From the NCBI GenBank assembly GCA_035549075.1, contig DASZRT010000055.1, positions 1 to 64,000 of the forward strand: 64,000 bases of DNA, read 5' to 3'. Within the stretch, counting starts at the first letter, position 1. The number at the start of each line of letters is the position of its first letter. Both the position numbers and the translations under genes were made by a program. Under the pieces are notes generated by a model. That model saw only the letters and a list, made by a program, of their open reading frames with translations, did no database searches and had not been told where the DNA came from. Shown here piece after piece: positions 15,117 through 25,023 of this stretch. The stretch comes from DASZFV01 sp035549075 (GTDB lineage Bacteria; Myxococcota_A; Polyangia; Fen-1088).

Positions 15117-17366
15117 ATGAGTTCGAAGCGGGAACCTTTCGGCGCTAAGAAGCTGGCGATCACGGCGATGGCCGTCGTCGCGCTTGCTTGCTCGAACGGC
15201 AGCATTCCGAAGTCGCCGGGTGGCTCGACGACGCCGGGCGGAGTCAGCACGACCCCGGGCGGGACGACGACCCCGGGCGGCACGACGACCACGCCGGGCG
15301 GCGGCACGACGACCATGCCCGTCGGCACGACGCCGGGCGACGGCACGACGACGACGCCGGGCGACGGCACGACGACGACGCCTTCGGGCTCGGGCGGCTC
15401 GGGCGTCACGACGTTGCCGCCGGCGCCGGCGGGCGCGACGTGCGACGGCACGCTGACGGCGGGCGCCGCGCCCCCGATCTACGTGACGATGTGCGCGAGC
15501 TGCCACGGCATGACGGCGATGGGCCGCAACGGCTATCCTTCGCTCCGTCGCCCCGACATGACGCTCGCCCAGATGACGGCGATCGTCCGCTCGGGCAAGG
15601 TCAGCACGACGCTGTCCTTCAAGACGGCCCAGGGCAAGACGATCCCCGGCACGATGCCCGCGTTCTCGACGACGCGCCTCGCGGACGCCGACATCGCGAC
15701 GATCTTCGCGTACCGCAGCCAGACCGTCGACGCCAACAACGCGCCGGTCCCCGCGGTCTACTGCCTCGCGCGCCCCGAGGCGAGCTGGTCGAAGGATCAG
15801 ATCGACGCGGCCTACACGGCCGGCCTCAAGGCGTGGCGCACGCCGGGCGACGTCGACAACAACGCCTGCTCGAGCTGCCACGCCGCCGATCCGATGGACC
15901 TCGCGTTCATCGGCTACTCCGACGCGCAGATCTACCGCCGGTCGTTCTCGCACACGAGCATCGCCGGCCAGGCGACGCTCGACGCGATCGTCGACATGGT
16001 CCACGCGATGCGCGCGAAGTACAACATCGTGCAGCCGCCGGATCCGCTCACGTACCGTCCGTTCCAGCCGGGCGGCGCCGTCCTCGCGGGCGCGACGCCG
16101 GCGCTGCGTGACCAGGCCTTCGGCCAAGAGCTGAAGGACATGAACCTGCGCCTCATGGGCGCGCCGATCAACTCGGTCGCCGACGCGAAGCAGGCGTGGG
16201 ACGAGCTGGCCGCGCTCAACCTCCGCACGCTCAAGGTCGGCGTGCCGATGAACCACTACACCGAGGACATCTTCAACAACGACGGCGTCAACGTGCCGTG
16301 CCCCGACAAGCACCAGTGCGACGACCACGGCACGATCGCCGACTGGATGACGGACACCGCCGTCCTCCCGGGCGCGCTGCCGCCGGCCGTCCAGGCCGCC
16401 GAGGACGCGTACCTCGCCAACCCGACGCTCGACACGCTCAAGGCCGCGCTCCTCACGCTCCCGCGCGACGAGACGAGCTGGTTCAAGCACAAGTTCGGGT
16501 CGGTCCTCATCGCCAACTACTTGTTCAAGCTGCAGGCGGCGGGCGACGCGAACCTCGACAAGTTCACGGCGGCGAACCCCACGCCGTTCCCGGTCGACGC
16601 GAAGTCGGGCATGCTGTTCAACACGATCTGGATGGTCGGCGCCAACCAGCGCGACTTCATCCACAACGTGGGCGCGTCGCTCCCGACGGGCGGCGGCAAG
16701 TTCTCGGTCCCGGCCGAGACGCTCCCCGGCCTCACGCGCAACGACGCGAGCGAGCAGCTCCAGCGCATCATCGTTCCGTGGTTCTGGCTGGGCTTCTCGT
16801 TCGACCCGTCGACGATGAACGTCGAGCCGGACTACGTCGCCGAGGGTGACGAGTACTTCACGCAGGAGACCTTCCTCGACAACAGCTCGCTCCCGATCCA
16901 CGGCGCGTTCATCGTCAGCAAGCGCTCGGTCGAGGTCATGAAGTACACCGACGGCCTGCCGCGGTCGCCGAACGTCTTCCCGTTCTTCCACCCCGACCTG
17001 GGCCGCTTCGCGGTCACGCCGATGACGATGCGCGCGGGTTACTTCCCGATCGTGACGAACTTCGCCGAGGAGAAGAACTTCAACACGGTGAATCCGTACC
17101 AGATCAAGTACACGCCGACGGATCCGACGCACAAGGCGCTCTACCAGACGTACGCCGCCAACCAGTGGCGCATGTTCATGTGGACGCTCATCGGCGAGCT
17201 CCAGACGACGCCGACGATCTGGAACCCGAACATCCTGGGCGGCAAGATCAACAAGGCCGAGATCTTCCTGACCCAGCCCGACGTGACCGCGACGAACGGC
17301 ACGATGGACACGGCGATGATCGCGATGGCGCGCAGCCTCGTCAGCAAGGCGGCCATCAGCAAATAG
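15117..17366 (+). CDS. dihaem c-type cytochrome lipoprotein with PGG/TTT repeat linker
   Basis: A 749-aa exported lipoprotein (lipobox VALACS, Cys25). Residues 33-95 are a low-complexity linker of repeating PGGTTT/PGDGTTTT units, probably a flexible stalk from the membrane. Two haem-c sites follow: CASCH at residue 126, in a small cytochrome c module with a later Met, and CSSCH at residue 251. The remaining 490 residues have no family I recognise and contain few cysteines. It may be an outer-membrane-attached electron-transfer protein or oxidase; the substrate is unknown. The ATG at 15117 follows a GGGAG ribosome site. A strong hairpin terminator 35 bases after the stop makes this a single-gene unit. 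Confidence 0.75.
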   Translation: MSSKREPFGAKKLAITAMAVVALACSNGSIPKSPGGSTTPGGVSTTPGGTTTPGGTTTTPGGGTTTMPVGTTPGDGTTTTPGDGTTTTPSGSGGSGVTTLPPAPAGATCDGTLTAGAAPPIYVTMCASCHGMTAMGRNGYPSLRRPDMTLAQMTAIVRSGKVSTTLSFKTAQGKTIPGTMPAFSTTRLADADIATIFAYRSQTVDANNAPVPAVYCLARPEASWSKDQIDAAYTAGLKAWRTPGDVDNNACSSCHAADPMDLAFIGYSDAQIYRRSFSHTSIAGQATLDAIVDMVHAMRAKYNIVQPPDPLTYRPFQPGGAVLAGATPALRDQAFGQELKDMNLRLMGAPINSVADAKQAWDELAALNLRTLKVGVPMNHYTEDIFNNDGVNVPCPDKHQCDDHGTIADWMTDTAVLPGALPPAVQAAEDAYLANPTLDTLKAALLTLPRDETSWFKHKFGSVLIANYLFKLQAAGDANLDKFTAANPTPFPVDAKSGMLFNTIWMVGANQRDFIHNVGASLPTGGGKFSVPAETLPGLTRNDASEQLQRIIVPWFWLGFSFDPSTMNVEPDYVAEGDEYFTQETFLDNSSLPIHGAFIVSKRSVEVMKYTDGLPRSPNVFPFFHPDLGRFAVTPMTMRAGYFPIVTNFAEEKNFNTVNPYQIKYTPTDPTHKALYQTYAANQWRMFMWTLIGELQTTPTIWNPNILGGKINKAEIFLTQPDVTATNGTMDTAMIAMARSLVSKAAISK

Positions 17367-17400
17367 CACAATGTAGACGGTCTAGAAGAAGCCCCAACAG

Positions 17401-17435
17401 AACGGCCGTCCCTCGCGGGGCGGCCGTTTTTTTTT
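17401..17435 (+). terminator. Rho-independent terminator after the dihaem lipoprotein gene
   Basis: A 12-base-pair stem (AACGGCCGTCCC paired with GGGGCGGCCGTT, one U-G pair) around a TCGC loop runs directly into nine T residues. It is the clearest intrinsic terminator in the window. The T-run also contains the stop codon of the convergent HDOD gene. Confidence 0.92.
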
Positions 17436-18363
17436 AGCGCTGCGCCGCCGTGCCCGCGACGGCGAGCGCGGGCAGGATGGCCTCGACGTCGGCGATCACC
17501 TGGGCCGTCGCGTTCGGCGACAGGCCGATCTCCGAGAAGATCGACGCGCGCGCGACGTCGTCGCCGCGGGCCGTGACCCGCGTCGCGACGACGTCGGCGG
17601 CGGCGGCCAGCTGCGAGGGCAGGCGACCGCGGCGGCCGGCCCGCCTGTCGTGGTGCAGCTCGGCGGCCTCGGCGATCGCGGGCGGCAGGCCCCAGGCGCG
17701 GCAGACGGCGCCGCCGACGCGCGTGTGATCGTTGTCGATCGCCTCGAGGATGACGGCGCCCTCGGGCTCGTCGAGCACGCCCGCGGGCAGGATGCCCTCC
17801 TCGGCGGCGCGCTGGAGCAGGACGAGCTCGCCGACGTCGTGGAGCAACCCCACGAGGAAGTCGTGGCTCGTCTCGACGTGGAGCGCGCGCGAGATGAGCC
17901 GCGCCGCGAGGCCCGCCGCGAGCGCGCGCCGCCGCAGCGTCTCGGCGTAGGCCTCGAAGCGCGGCACGCGCGCCGCGATGCCGTTCGTGACGACCATGAG
18001 GAGCACGTCGCGCGTCGCCTCGAGCCCGAGCTGCATGACGACGCCGCGCACGTCGGGGAACGTGCCGCTCGCGCCACCCGGCGAGCGCGCGAACAGCCCC
18101 GAGGCGGCGATCGACAGCAACGGTCCGGTGACAGAAGGCTCGCCCGCGAGCGCGCGCTCGATCGCGGCGGCGTCGGCCGACCGTCCGCTCGCGAGGCGCA
18201 GCGCCTCGGAGGCGGCGCGGGGCAGGGCGCGCCGGAGCGCTGCCGGGTCCTCGCAAAGCACCTCGGTCAAGTGGTGGATGCGGATCGGCGCCGTCTGCGC
18301 GATCGAGATCGTCGTCGTCGACCGCCCGATGGGCGTGCCCCCCGACTCGTCACGCGCCCCCAT
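17434..18363 (-). CDS. HDOD-domain signalling protein
   Basis: A 309-aa cytoplasmic protein. The HDOD domain covers most of its length (about residues 30-280). The degenerate HD-type elements are visible: FLVGLLHDVGELVLLQ near 170, DNDHTRVGGAVCRAWGLPPAIAEAAELHHDRR near 208-238. HDOD domains are usually catalytically inactive relatives of HD phosphohydrolases used as regulatory scaffolds, often in c-di-GMP, motility or stress circuits. No attached receiver, GGDEF or EAL domain is seen. The stop codon lies inside the T-run of the convergent terminator. The ATG at 18363 starts about 200 bases upstream of actA, in a divergent arrangement. Confidence 0.82.
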   Translation of the reverse strand: MGARDESGGTPIGRSTTTISIAQTAPIRIHHLTEVLCEDPAALRRALPRAASEALRLASGRSADAAAIERALAGEPSVTGPLLSIAASGLFARSPGGASGTFPDVRGVVMQLGLEATRDVLLMVVTNGIAARVPRFEAYAETLRRRALAAGLAARLISRALHVETSHDFLVGLLHDVGELVLLQRAAEEGILPAGVLDEPEGAVILEAIDNDHTRVGGAVCRAWGLPPAIAEAAELHHDRRAGRRGRLPSQLAAAADVVATRVTARGDDVARASIFSEIGLSPNATAQVIADVEAILPALAVAGTAAQR

Positions 18364-18521
18364 CTGCTCGGTGCTTCGACAGCGTGCGCGGGGAACCTTA
18401 GAAAAGGTGAAGAATCGACGCGCGCCACCGTGCTTGTGGGCTGACGTGCGGAAGCGGGCGACTTGTCACGGCCGCATATTTTTCGCGCGCGATGACGTCG
18501 TGTTTCGGGCGTCACTATTGC

Positions 18522-18551
18522 TTGACGCGATTGCCAAGGTTTGCCTATATG
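18522..18551 (+). promoter_or_regulatory. sigma-70-type promoter of the act-cox operon
   Basis: TTGACG at 18522-18527, an 18-base spacer and TATATG at 18546-18551 form a close match to a housekeeping promoter. The start point would fall near 18558, leaving about 8 bases of leader before the ATG at 18566, with GAGG directly touching the start codon. The rest of the 202-base divergent gap to the HDOD gene shows nothing else I can name. Confidence 0.75.
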
Positions 18552-18565
18552 CTGCGCCAACGAGG

Positions 18566-19222
18566 ATGAGTCTCCTCTTTCGCCCACGGCACAACACACT
18601 CGCGCAGATCTCGCTGTTCGTCGCGGCGGCCGGCGCGTTGGGTGGGCTCGGCGGCCTGCTGATCTTCGTGCGCACGCCGTACGCGCGCGGGATGCAGGAC
18701 CCGGTCGAGCAGCCAATCCAATTCGACCACCGCCACCACACGCGCGACGAAGGCATCGACTGCCGCTATTGCCACAACACTGTGGATAAGTCGCCGAGCG
18801 CGAGCATCCCGCCGACGTCGCTCTGCCTCAACTGCCACTCGCAGGTGTGGAACAAGAGCCCGCTGCTCGAGCCGGTTCGAAAGAGCTTCTTCGAGAACAA
18901 GCCGCTCAAGTGGAACCGCGTCTACCGCGTTCCGGACTTCGTGTTCTTCAACCACTCGATCCACGTCAACAAGGGCGTCGGCTGCGTGAGCTGCCACGGC
19001 CGCGTCGACCAGCAGGCGGCCGTCGAAAAGTCGACGACGCTCACGATGGGCTTCTGCCTCGACTGCCACCGCAACCCGGGGCCGAACCTGCGCCCAGTGG
19101 CCGAGGTCACCAACATGGCGTGGCAGCCGCCCGAGGGCTCGGACCCGGTCGCCTTCGCCGACACGATGCGCGAGCAGAACCACGTCCACACGCGCACGAG
19201 CTGCACGACGTGCCACCGGTGA
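18566..19222 (+). CDS. actA: alternative complex III pentahaem cytochrome c subunit
   Basis: Membrane-anchored multihaem subunit of the quinol:cytochrome c oxidoreductase ACIII. Of 218 aa, residues about 13-36 form one membrane span; the rest faces the periplasm. Five CxxCH haem sites are present at residues 66 (CRYCH), 87 (CLNCH), 140 (CVSCH), 164 (CLDCH) and 213 (CTTCH), the number known for the family. Additional conserved histidines (for example FDHRHHTRD, FFNHSIHVNK) are likely distal ligands. First gene of a 12-gene unit with its own promoter; actB starts 7 bases after its stop. Reduced haems pass electrons toward the caa3 oxidase encoded further along. Confidence 0.93.
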   Translation: MSLLFRPRHNTLAQISLFVAAAGALGGLGGLLIFVRTPYARGMQDPVEQPIQFDHRHHTRDEGIDCRYCHNTVDKSPSASIPPTSLCLNCHSQVWNKSPLLEPVRKSFFENKPLKWNRVYRVPDFVFFNHSIHVNKGVGCVSCHGRVDQQAAVEKSTTLTMGFCLDCHRNPGPNLRPVAEVTNMAWQPPEGSDPVAFADTMREQNHVHTRTSCTTCHR

Positions 19223-19229
19223 AATCAAG

Positions 19230-22200
19230 ATGAGCTGCGACGACAACAAAGAAGCGCGCGACAAGGACCGCAAGGTCCGTCGGTCGCTGCCGATCGTCAC
19301 CGCCGAAGCGTCTGTTAAAGCTCCGCCGCGGTATTGGCGGTCCGTGGCCGAGCGCGACGCCGCCAAGTCGATCGCGCTCGCGGCCGTGAATGAGTTCGCG
19401 CCCGGCGCCGACGAGCTGCCCGAGGGCAGCGTCTCGCGTCGTGGCTTCATGCAGCTCATGGGCGTCTCGACGGCGCTCGCGACGGTGGGCGCCGCTTGCT
19501 CGAAGCCGCGCGACAAGATCGTCCCGTTCGTGCGCCGCCCCGAGGAGACCGTCCCGGGCAACCCGCTGCACTTCGCGACGGCGTTCTCGCTCGACGGCTA
19601 CGCCAGCGGCATCGTCGTCACGAGCCACGAAGGCCGCCCGACGAAGGTCGAGGGCAACCCCGATCACCCGTCGTCGCTCGGCGCGACCACGCCGTACGAG
19701 CAGGCGCTCATCCTCGGCCTCTACGACAACGACCGCCTCAAAGAGATCCGCACGAACGGGGAGGGCACCTCGTGGCGCGGGTTCCTCATGGCGACGAAGG
19801 CGCGCGCCGAGGCGCTGTCGGCCAACGGCGGCAAGGGCCTGCGGTTCCTCGTCGAGCCGTCGTCGTCGCCGCTGCTCGGTGAGCTGCGCCGCCGCGTGCT
19901 CGCGCGCTTCCCCGCCGCGAAGTTCGTCGCCTACGGCTCGACCGCGAGCGACGGCGTCGACGAGGGCCCGAAGCTCGCCTACGGCCAGCCGCTCGTCGCG
20001 CGCCCGCACCTCGACAAGGCTCAAGTCATTCTCTCGCTCGACGCCGACTTCTTGGGCGACGGCCCCGAGATGCAGCGCCTCTCGCGCGAGTTCTCGTCGC
20101 GCCGCGATCCCGGTCCCGACATGAGCCGCCTCTACGTCGTCGAGCCCTCGCTCACGGCGACGGGCTCGATGGCCGATCACCGCCTGCGCCTGCGCGGCGG
20201 CGACGTCGCCAGCTTCGCCGCGGCGCTCGCGGCCGAGCTCGGTGGGCGCTCGGGGCTGCAGGCGCTCGGGCCGCTGTCGGCGCTGCCGAAGGGCGCGTCG
20301 GGCGATCCGAAGTGGCTCAAGGCCGTCGCCAACGATCTCGAGAAGAACCGCGGCCGCTGCGTCGTCGTCGCCGGCCGCCGCCAGCCGCCGGCCGTGCACG
20401 CGCTCGTCGCCGCGATCAACGCCGCGCTCGGCAACGTCGGCACGGCCGTGACGTACGTGCTCGCGGGCGTCGACGGCGCCTCGGGCGCGAAGGCGCTCGG
20501 CGGCCTCGTCGAAGACGTGGCCGCGGGTGGCGTCGACACGCTCGTCATCACGGCCTCGAACCCGGTATACGGCGCCCCCGTCGACTTCAAGCTCGAGCCG
20601 CTGCTCCGCCGCGTGCCGAACACGATCTACCTCGGCATGTACCAGGACGAGACGGCCGCCGCGTGCAAGACGGTCATCCCGGCGGCGCACCCGCTCGAGT
20701 CGTGGGGCGACGCGCGCGCCGTCGACGGCTCGACGTCGATCGTGCAGCCGCTCATCGCGCCGCTGTGGGGCGGCATCACCGAGGCGCAGGTCCTCGCGGC
20801 CTTCCTCGGCGAGGGCGACGTCACGCCGCACGAGCTCGTTCGTCGCTTCTGGCTCGGCCAGCGCATGGGCGGCCAGGTCGCCGCGTTCGACGGCGCGTGG
20901 GAGAAGTGGCTCTCGGACGGCATCCTCCCCGACACGGCTGCGCAGCCCGTGACCGTCCCCGAGGTCAACGCGCAGGCGCTCGCGACGGCGATCTCTCCGC
21001 TGCTCGCCGCGGCGGGAGCGAAGACTGACGGCCTCGAGATCGCCTACGTCGCCGAGAAGCTGCACGACGGCCGCTTCGCGAACAACGCGTGGCTGCTCGA
21101 GCTGCCGCACACGATCACGAAGCTCACCTGGGACAACGCCGCCATGATGTCCGACGCCACGGCCAAGGCCCAGGGCGTCGAGACGGGCGACGTCGTCGCG
21201 CTCCAGCTGCGCGATCGCTCGGTCGAGGGGACGGTGCTCGTGGTGCCCGGTCACGTCGACGAGGCCGTCACCGTCGCGCTCGGCTACGGCCGCGCGGGCG
21301 ACGCCGAGTCGGTCGGCCGCGGCGTCGGCTTCAACGCCAACGCCATCCGCGTGAGCGACGCGTTCTGGTTCGATCGCGGCCTCAAGCTCTCGCGCACGGG
21401 CGACACGCACAAGCTCGCCATCACGGAAGAGCAGTGGACGATGTCGCCCGACGGCCGCACGACGCCGCCGCCCGCCGTCGACGCGACGCTCGCCGACATC
21501 CTGAAAGAGGGCTCGGAGTTCAACGAGGAGCTCGCGGAGCGCCGCGGCCCGCTCGCGACGATCCACACGCCCGTCGACTACGCCAAGCCCGACGCCGACG
21601 GCAAGGTCCCCTACAAGTGGGGCATGTCGATCGATCTCAACAAGTGCACGGGTTGCAACGCCTGCGTCGTCGCCTGCCAGTCGGAGAACAACATCCCCGT
21701 CGTCGGCGCCGAGAACGTGCGCAAGGGCCGTCACATGCAGTGGATCCGCATCGACCGTTACTTCACCGGTCCGATCGACGATCCCGAGATGATCACCCAG
21801 CCGCTCGGCTGCCAGCAGTGCGAGACGGCGCCGTGCGAGTACGTCTGCCCCGTCAACGCCACGTCGCACAGCGACGAAGGCCTGAACGAGATGGTCTACA
21901 ACCGCTGCATCGGCACGCGGTACTGCAGCAACAACTGCCCCTACAAGGCCCGCCGCTTCAACTTCCTGAACTACACGGCGGACTACTCGGCGTCGCAGCA
22001 CATGATGATGAACCCCGACGTCACGGTGCGGACGCGCGGCATCATGGAGAAGTGCACGTACTGCGTGCAGCGCATCGAGCGCAAGCGCATCGAGACGCGC
22101 GTCGCGGGGACCGACATCAAGGACGGCGAGCTCCAGACGGCATGCCAGCAGGGCTGCCCGGCGCGCGCCATCGAGTTCGGCTCGCTCAACGATCCGAACG

Positions 22201-22364
22201 CCAAGGTCACGAAGCTGCACGCCGACGGCCGCCGCTACGACCTGCTGCACGAGATCGGCACGCGCCCGCGCACGGCCTACCTCGCGCGCGTCCGCAACCT
22301 CAACCCCGAGCTCGCGACGACGACCAAGTCCGAGTCAGGCGAAGCCGAGAAGGCGGGGGGATAA
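19230..22364 (+). CDS. actB: alternative complex III iron-sulfur subunit (molybdopterin-oxidoreductase-like plus ferredoxin-like fusion)
   Basis: The large peripheral subunit of ACIII, 1044 aa. A twin-arginine export motif (SRRGFMQLMG, residues 69-78) precedes a hydrophobic stretch. Residues about 90-780 resemble molybdopterin oxidoreductases; in the family this part has no Mo cofactor. From about residue 785, a four-cluster ferredoxin-like domain appears with Cys groups CTGCNACVVAC (about 805), CQQCETAPCEYVCP, CIGTRYCSNNCP and CTYC...CQQGCP, consistent with three 4Fe-4S and one 3Fe-4S cluster. This B1-B2 fusion is the usual form. It lies between actA and actC with 3-7 base gaps. A long reverse-strand open frame opposite it is a codon-bias shadow. 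Confidence 0.93.
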   Translation: MSCDDNKEARDKDRKVRRSLPIVTAEASVKAPPRYWRSVAERDAAKSIALAAVNEFAPGADELPEGSVSRRGFMQLMGVSTALATVGAACSKPRDKIVPFVRRPEETVPGNPLHFATAFSLDGYASGIVVTSHEGRPTKVEGNPDHPSSLGATTPYEQALILGLYDNDRLKEIRTNGEGTSWRGFLMATKARAEALSANGGKGLRFLVEPSSSPLLGELRRRVLARFPAAKFVAYGSTASDGVDEGPKLAYGQPLVARPHLDKAQVILSLDADFLGDGPEMQRLSREFSSRRDPGPDMSRLYVVEPSLTATGSMADHRLRLRGGDVASFAAALAAELGGRSGLQALGPLSALPKGASGDPKWLKAVANDLEKNRGRCVVVAGRRQPPAVHALVAAINAALGNVGTAVTYVLAGVDGASGAKALGGLVEDVAAGGVDTLVITASNPVYGAPVDFKLEPLLRRVPNTIYLGMYQDETAAACKTVIPAAHPLESWGDARAVDGSTSIVQPLIAPLWGGITEAQVLAAFLGEGDVTPHELVRRFWLGQRMGGQVAAFDGAWEKWLSDGILPDTAAQPVTVPEVNAQALATAISPLLAAAGAKTDGLEIAYVAEKLHDGRFANNAWLLELPHTITKLTWDNAAMMSDATAKAQGVETGDVVALQLRDRSVEGTVLVVPGHVDEAVTVALGYGRAGDAESVGRGVGFNANAIRVSDAFWFDRGLKLSRTGDTHKLAITEEQWTMSPDGRTTPPPAVDATLADILKEGSEFNEELAERRGPLATIHTPVDYAKPDADGKVPYKWGMSIDLNKCTGCNACVVACQSENNIPVVGAENVRKGRHMQWIRIDRYFTGPIDDPEMITQPLGCQQCETAPCEYVCPVNATSHSDEGLNEMVYNRCIGTRYCSNNCPYKARRFNFLNYTADYSASQHMMMNPDVTVRTRGIMEKCTYCVQRIERKRIETRVAGTDIKDGELQTACQQGCPARAIEFGSLNDPNAKVTKLHADGRRYDLLHEIGTRPRTAYLARVRNLNPELATTTKSESGEAEKAGG

Positions 22365-22367
22365 GTC

Positions 22368-23776
<1,409 letters not shown>

Positions 23777-23777
<1 letters not shown>

Positions 23778-24361
23778 TGAGCGCGGAAGCTCACGGCGGT
23801 CACGCGCACGTCGAGGACACGGGCTTCGTGCCCGATCGCTACGTGCTCGCGAAGTTCGCCGACTCGGACGCGCTGCTCGAGGGCACGCGCAAGGTGCGCG
23901 AGGCTGGGCACGAAGGCCTCGACACGCACACGCCTTACCCGATCCACGGGCTCGAGGCGGCGCTCGGCTTGGGCAAGCCGCTCATCCCGCGCATTGTTCT
24001 AGGCGGCGCGATCGCGGGCGCGTTCATCGCCTACTCGATGATCGTGTTCATGAACGTCATCGATTGGCCGATCAACATCGGCAACCGCCCGCCGCACAGC
24101 CCGCCGGCGAACATCCCCATCACGTTCGAGCTCGCCGTGCTCCTCGCCGGCACGTCGTCGTTCTTTGGCTTCTTCACGCTGGCGCGGCTGCCGAAGCCGT
24201 ACCACCCCGTGTTCCAGTCGGAGGCGTTCCGGGCGGCTTCGGTCGACGGCTTCTTCCTGTCGATCAAGGTTCCGGCGGGGCAGAGCCCCGACCGCGCCGC
24301 CGCCGAGGCGCGCGCGCAGGGCGCCGTCCACGTCGAGATCATCGAGGAGCTCGAGCGATGA
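23777..24361 (+). CDS. actD: alternative complex III subunit ActD
   Basis: A 194-aa membrane protein of the DUF3341 family. It opens with a His/Gly-rich peptide, then a soluble alpha/beta domain (YVLAKFADSDALLEGTRKVREAG, about 20-42), followed by two transmembrane helices around residues 75-98 and 115-138, and a short soluble C-terminus. Pocket residues typical of the family, such as YPIHGLE, are visible near 54. In solved ACIII structures ActD packs on ActC and ActF and has no cofactor. The start ATG overlaps the actC stop by one base and the stop overlaps the actE start, so translation is coupled both ways. Confidence 0.9.
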
Positions 24362-25023
24362 CGGCCGGTCGAAATTCGTCTGTTCTTGCTTTGTTGATCG
24401 CGACGCTCGGCGTGTTCTCGGCGTCGTGCATCGACGAGAACATCCTCGACGTCATGGCCGATCGCCAGCCGCGCGCCGGCCGCTACAAAGAGAGCGCCTT
24501 CTTCGAGGACGGCCTCTCGATGCACGCCGCGCCCGAGGGCACGGTGCCGCGCGAGCGCATCACGCAGAACGTGCCGCTCACGACGGGCCGCCTGCCCGAC
24601 GGGCCCGTGCAGCTGAACGGCGAGCCGCTGCCCGTCTACGTCAAGTCGGTCCCGCTCCCCGTGACGGCGTCGCTCCTCGCGCTCGGGCGCAAGCGCTTCG
24701 ACATCACGTGCGGCACGTGCCACGGCCCCGCGGGCGACGGCGTCAGCATCGTTGCGACGCAGATGTCGCTGCACCCGCCGCCCTCGCTCATCACGCCGAA
24801 CTACATCGCCAAGCCGACGGGCTACTTCTTCGAGGTCGCGACCAAGGGCTTCGGCATGATGGCCTCGTACGCCGCTGAGCTCACCGTCGAAGAGCGCTGG
24901 GCCGTCGTCGCCTACATCCGCGCGCTGCAGCTCGCGCAGAGCCAGACCGTCGACCAGCTTCCGCCCGCCGTCCGCGCGCAGCTCGAGGCGCTGCCGGCAA
25001 CTGGAACCAAGGAGCACCCGTGA
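24358..25023 (+). CDS. actE: alternative complex III monohaem cytochrome c lipoprotein
   Basis: A 221-aa exported cytochrome c. The N-terminus carries a lipobox (VFSASC, Cys near residue 24), predicting a lipid anchor. One haem site, CGTCHGPAGDG, lies at about residue 120, followed by a likely axial Met in the FGMMASYAAELTVEERWAVVAYIRAL segment near 165-190, the classic class I cytochrome c ending helix. In ACIII ActE is the probable electron exit to the oxidase. ATG 24358 overlaps the actD stop (ATGA) and its stop overlaps the GTG of actF (GTGA). Confidence 0.92.
   Translation: MTAGRNSSVLALLIATLGVFSASCIDENILDVMADRQPRAGRYKESAFFEDGLSMHAAPEGTVPRERITQNVPLTTGRLPDGPVQLNGEPLPVYVKSVPLPVTASLLALGRKRFDITCGTCHGPAGDGVSIVATQMSLHPPPSLITPNYIAKPTGYFFEVATKGFGMMASYAAELTVEERWAVVAYIRALQLAQSQTVDQLPPAVRAQLEALPATGTKEHP

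Noticed and set aside
15213..15401. GC-rich simple repeat as a non-coding microsatellite
   Set aside because: It is in frame and encodes the PGG/TTT linker of a lipoprotein with downstream haem motifs.
15090..17369. A 759-codon minus-strand open frame opposite the dihaem lipoprotein
   Set aside because: Composition is Arg/Val/Ala/Glu-rich shadow; the plus strand has signal peptide, haem motifs, ribosome site and terminator.
19107..22250. A 1047-codon reverse-strand open frame opposite actB
   Set aside because: Arg/Asp/Ala-rich low-information translation created by strong G/C third-position bias; the plus strand has clear ActB motifs over its whole length.
19230..22364. Annotating actB as a catalytic molybdopterin oxidoreductase
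   Set aside because: Gene order actABCDEF and the fused four-cluster ferredoxin domain identify the ACIII subunit, which in this family lacks the Mo cofactor.
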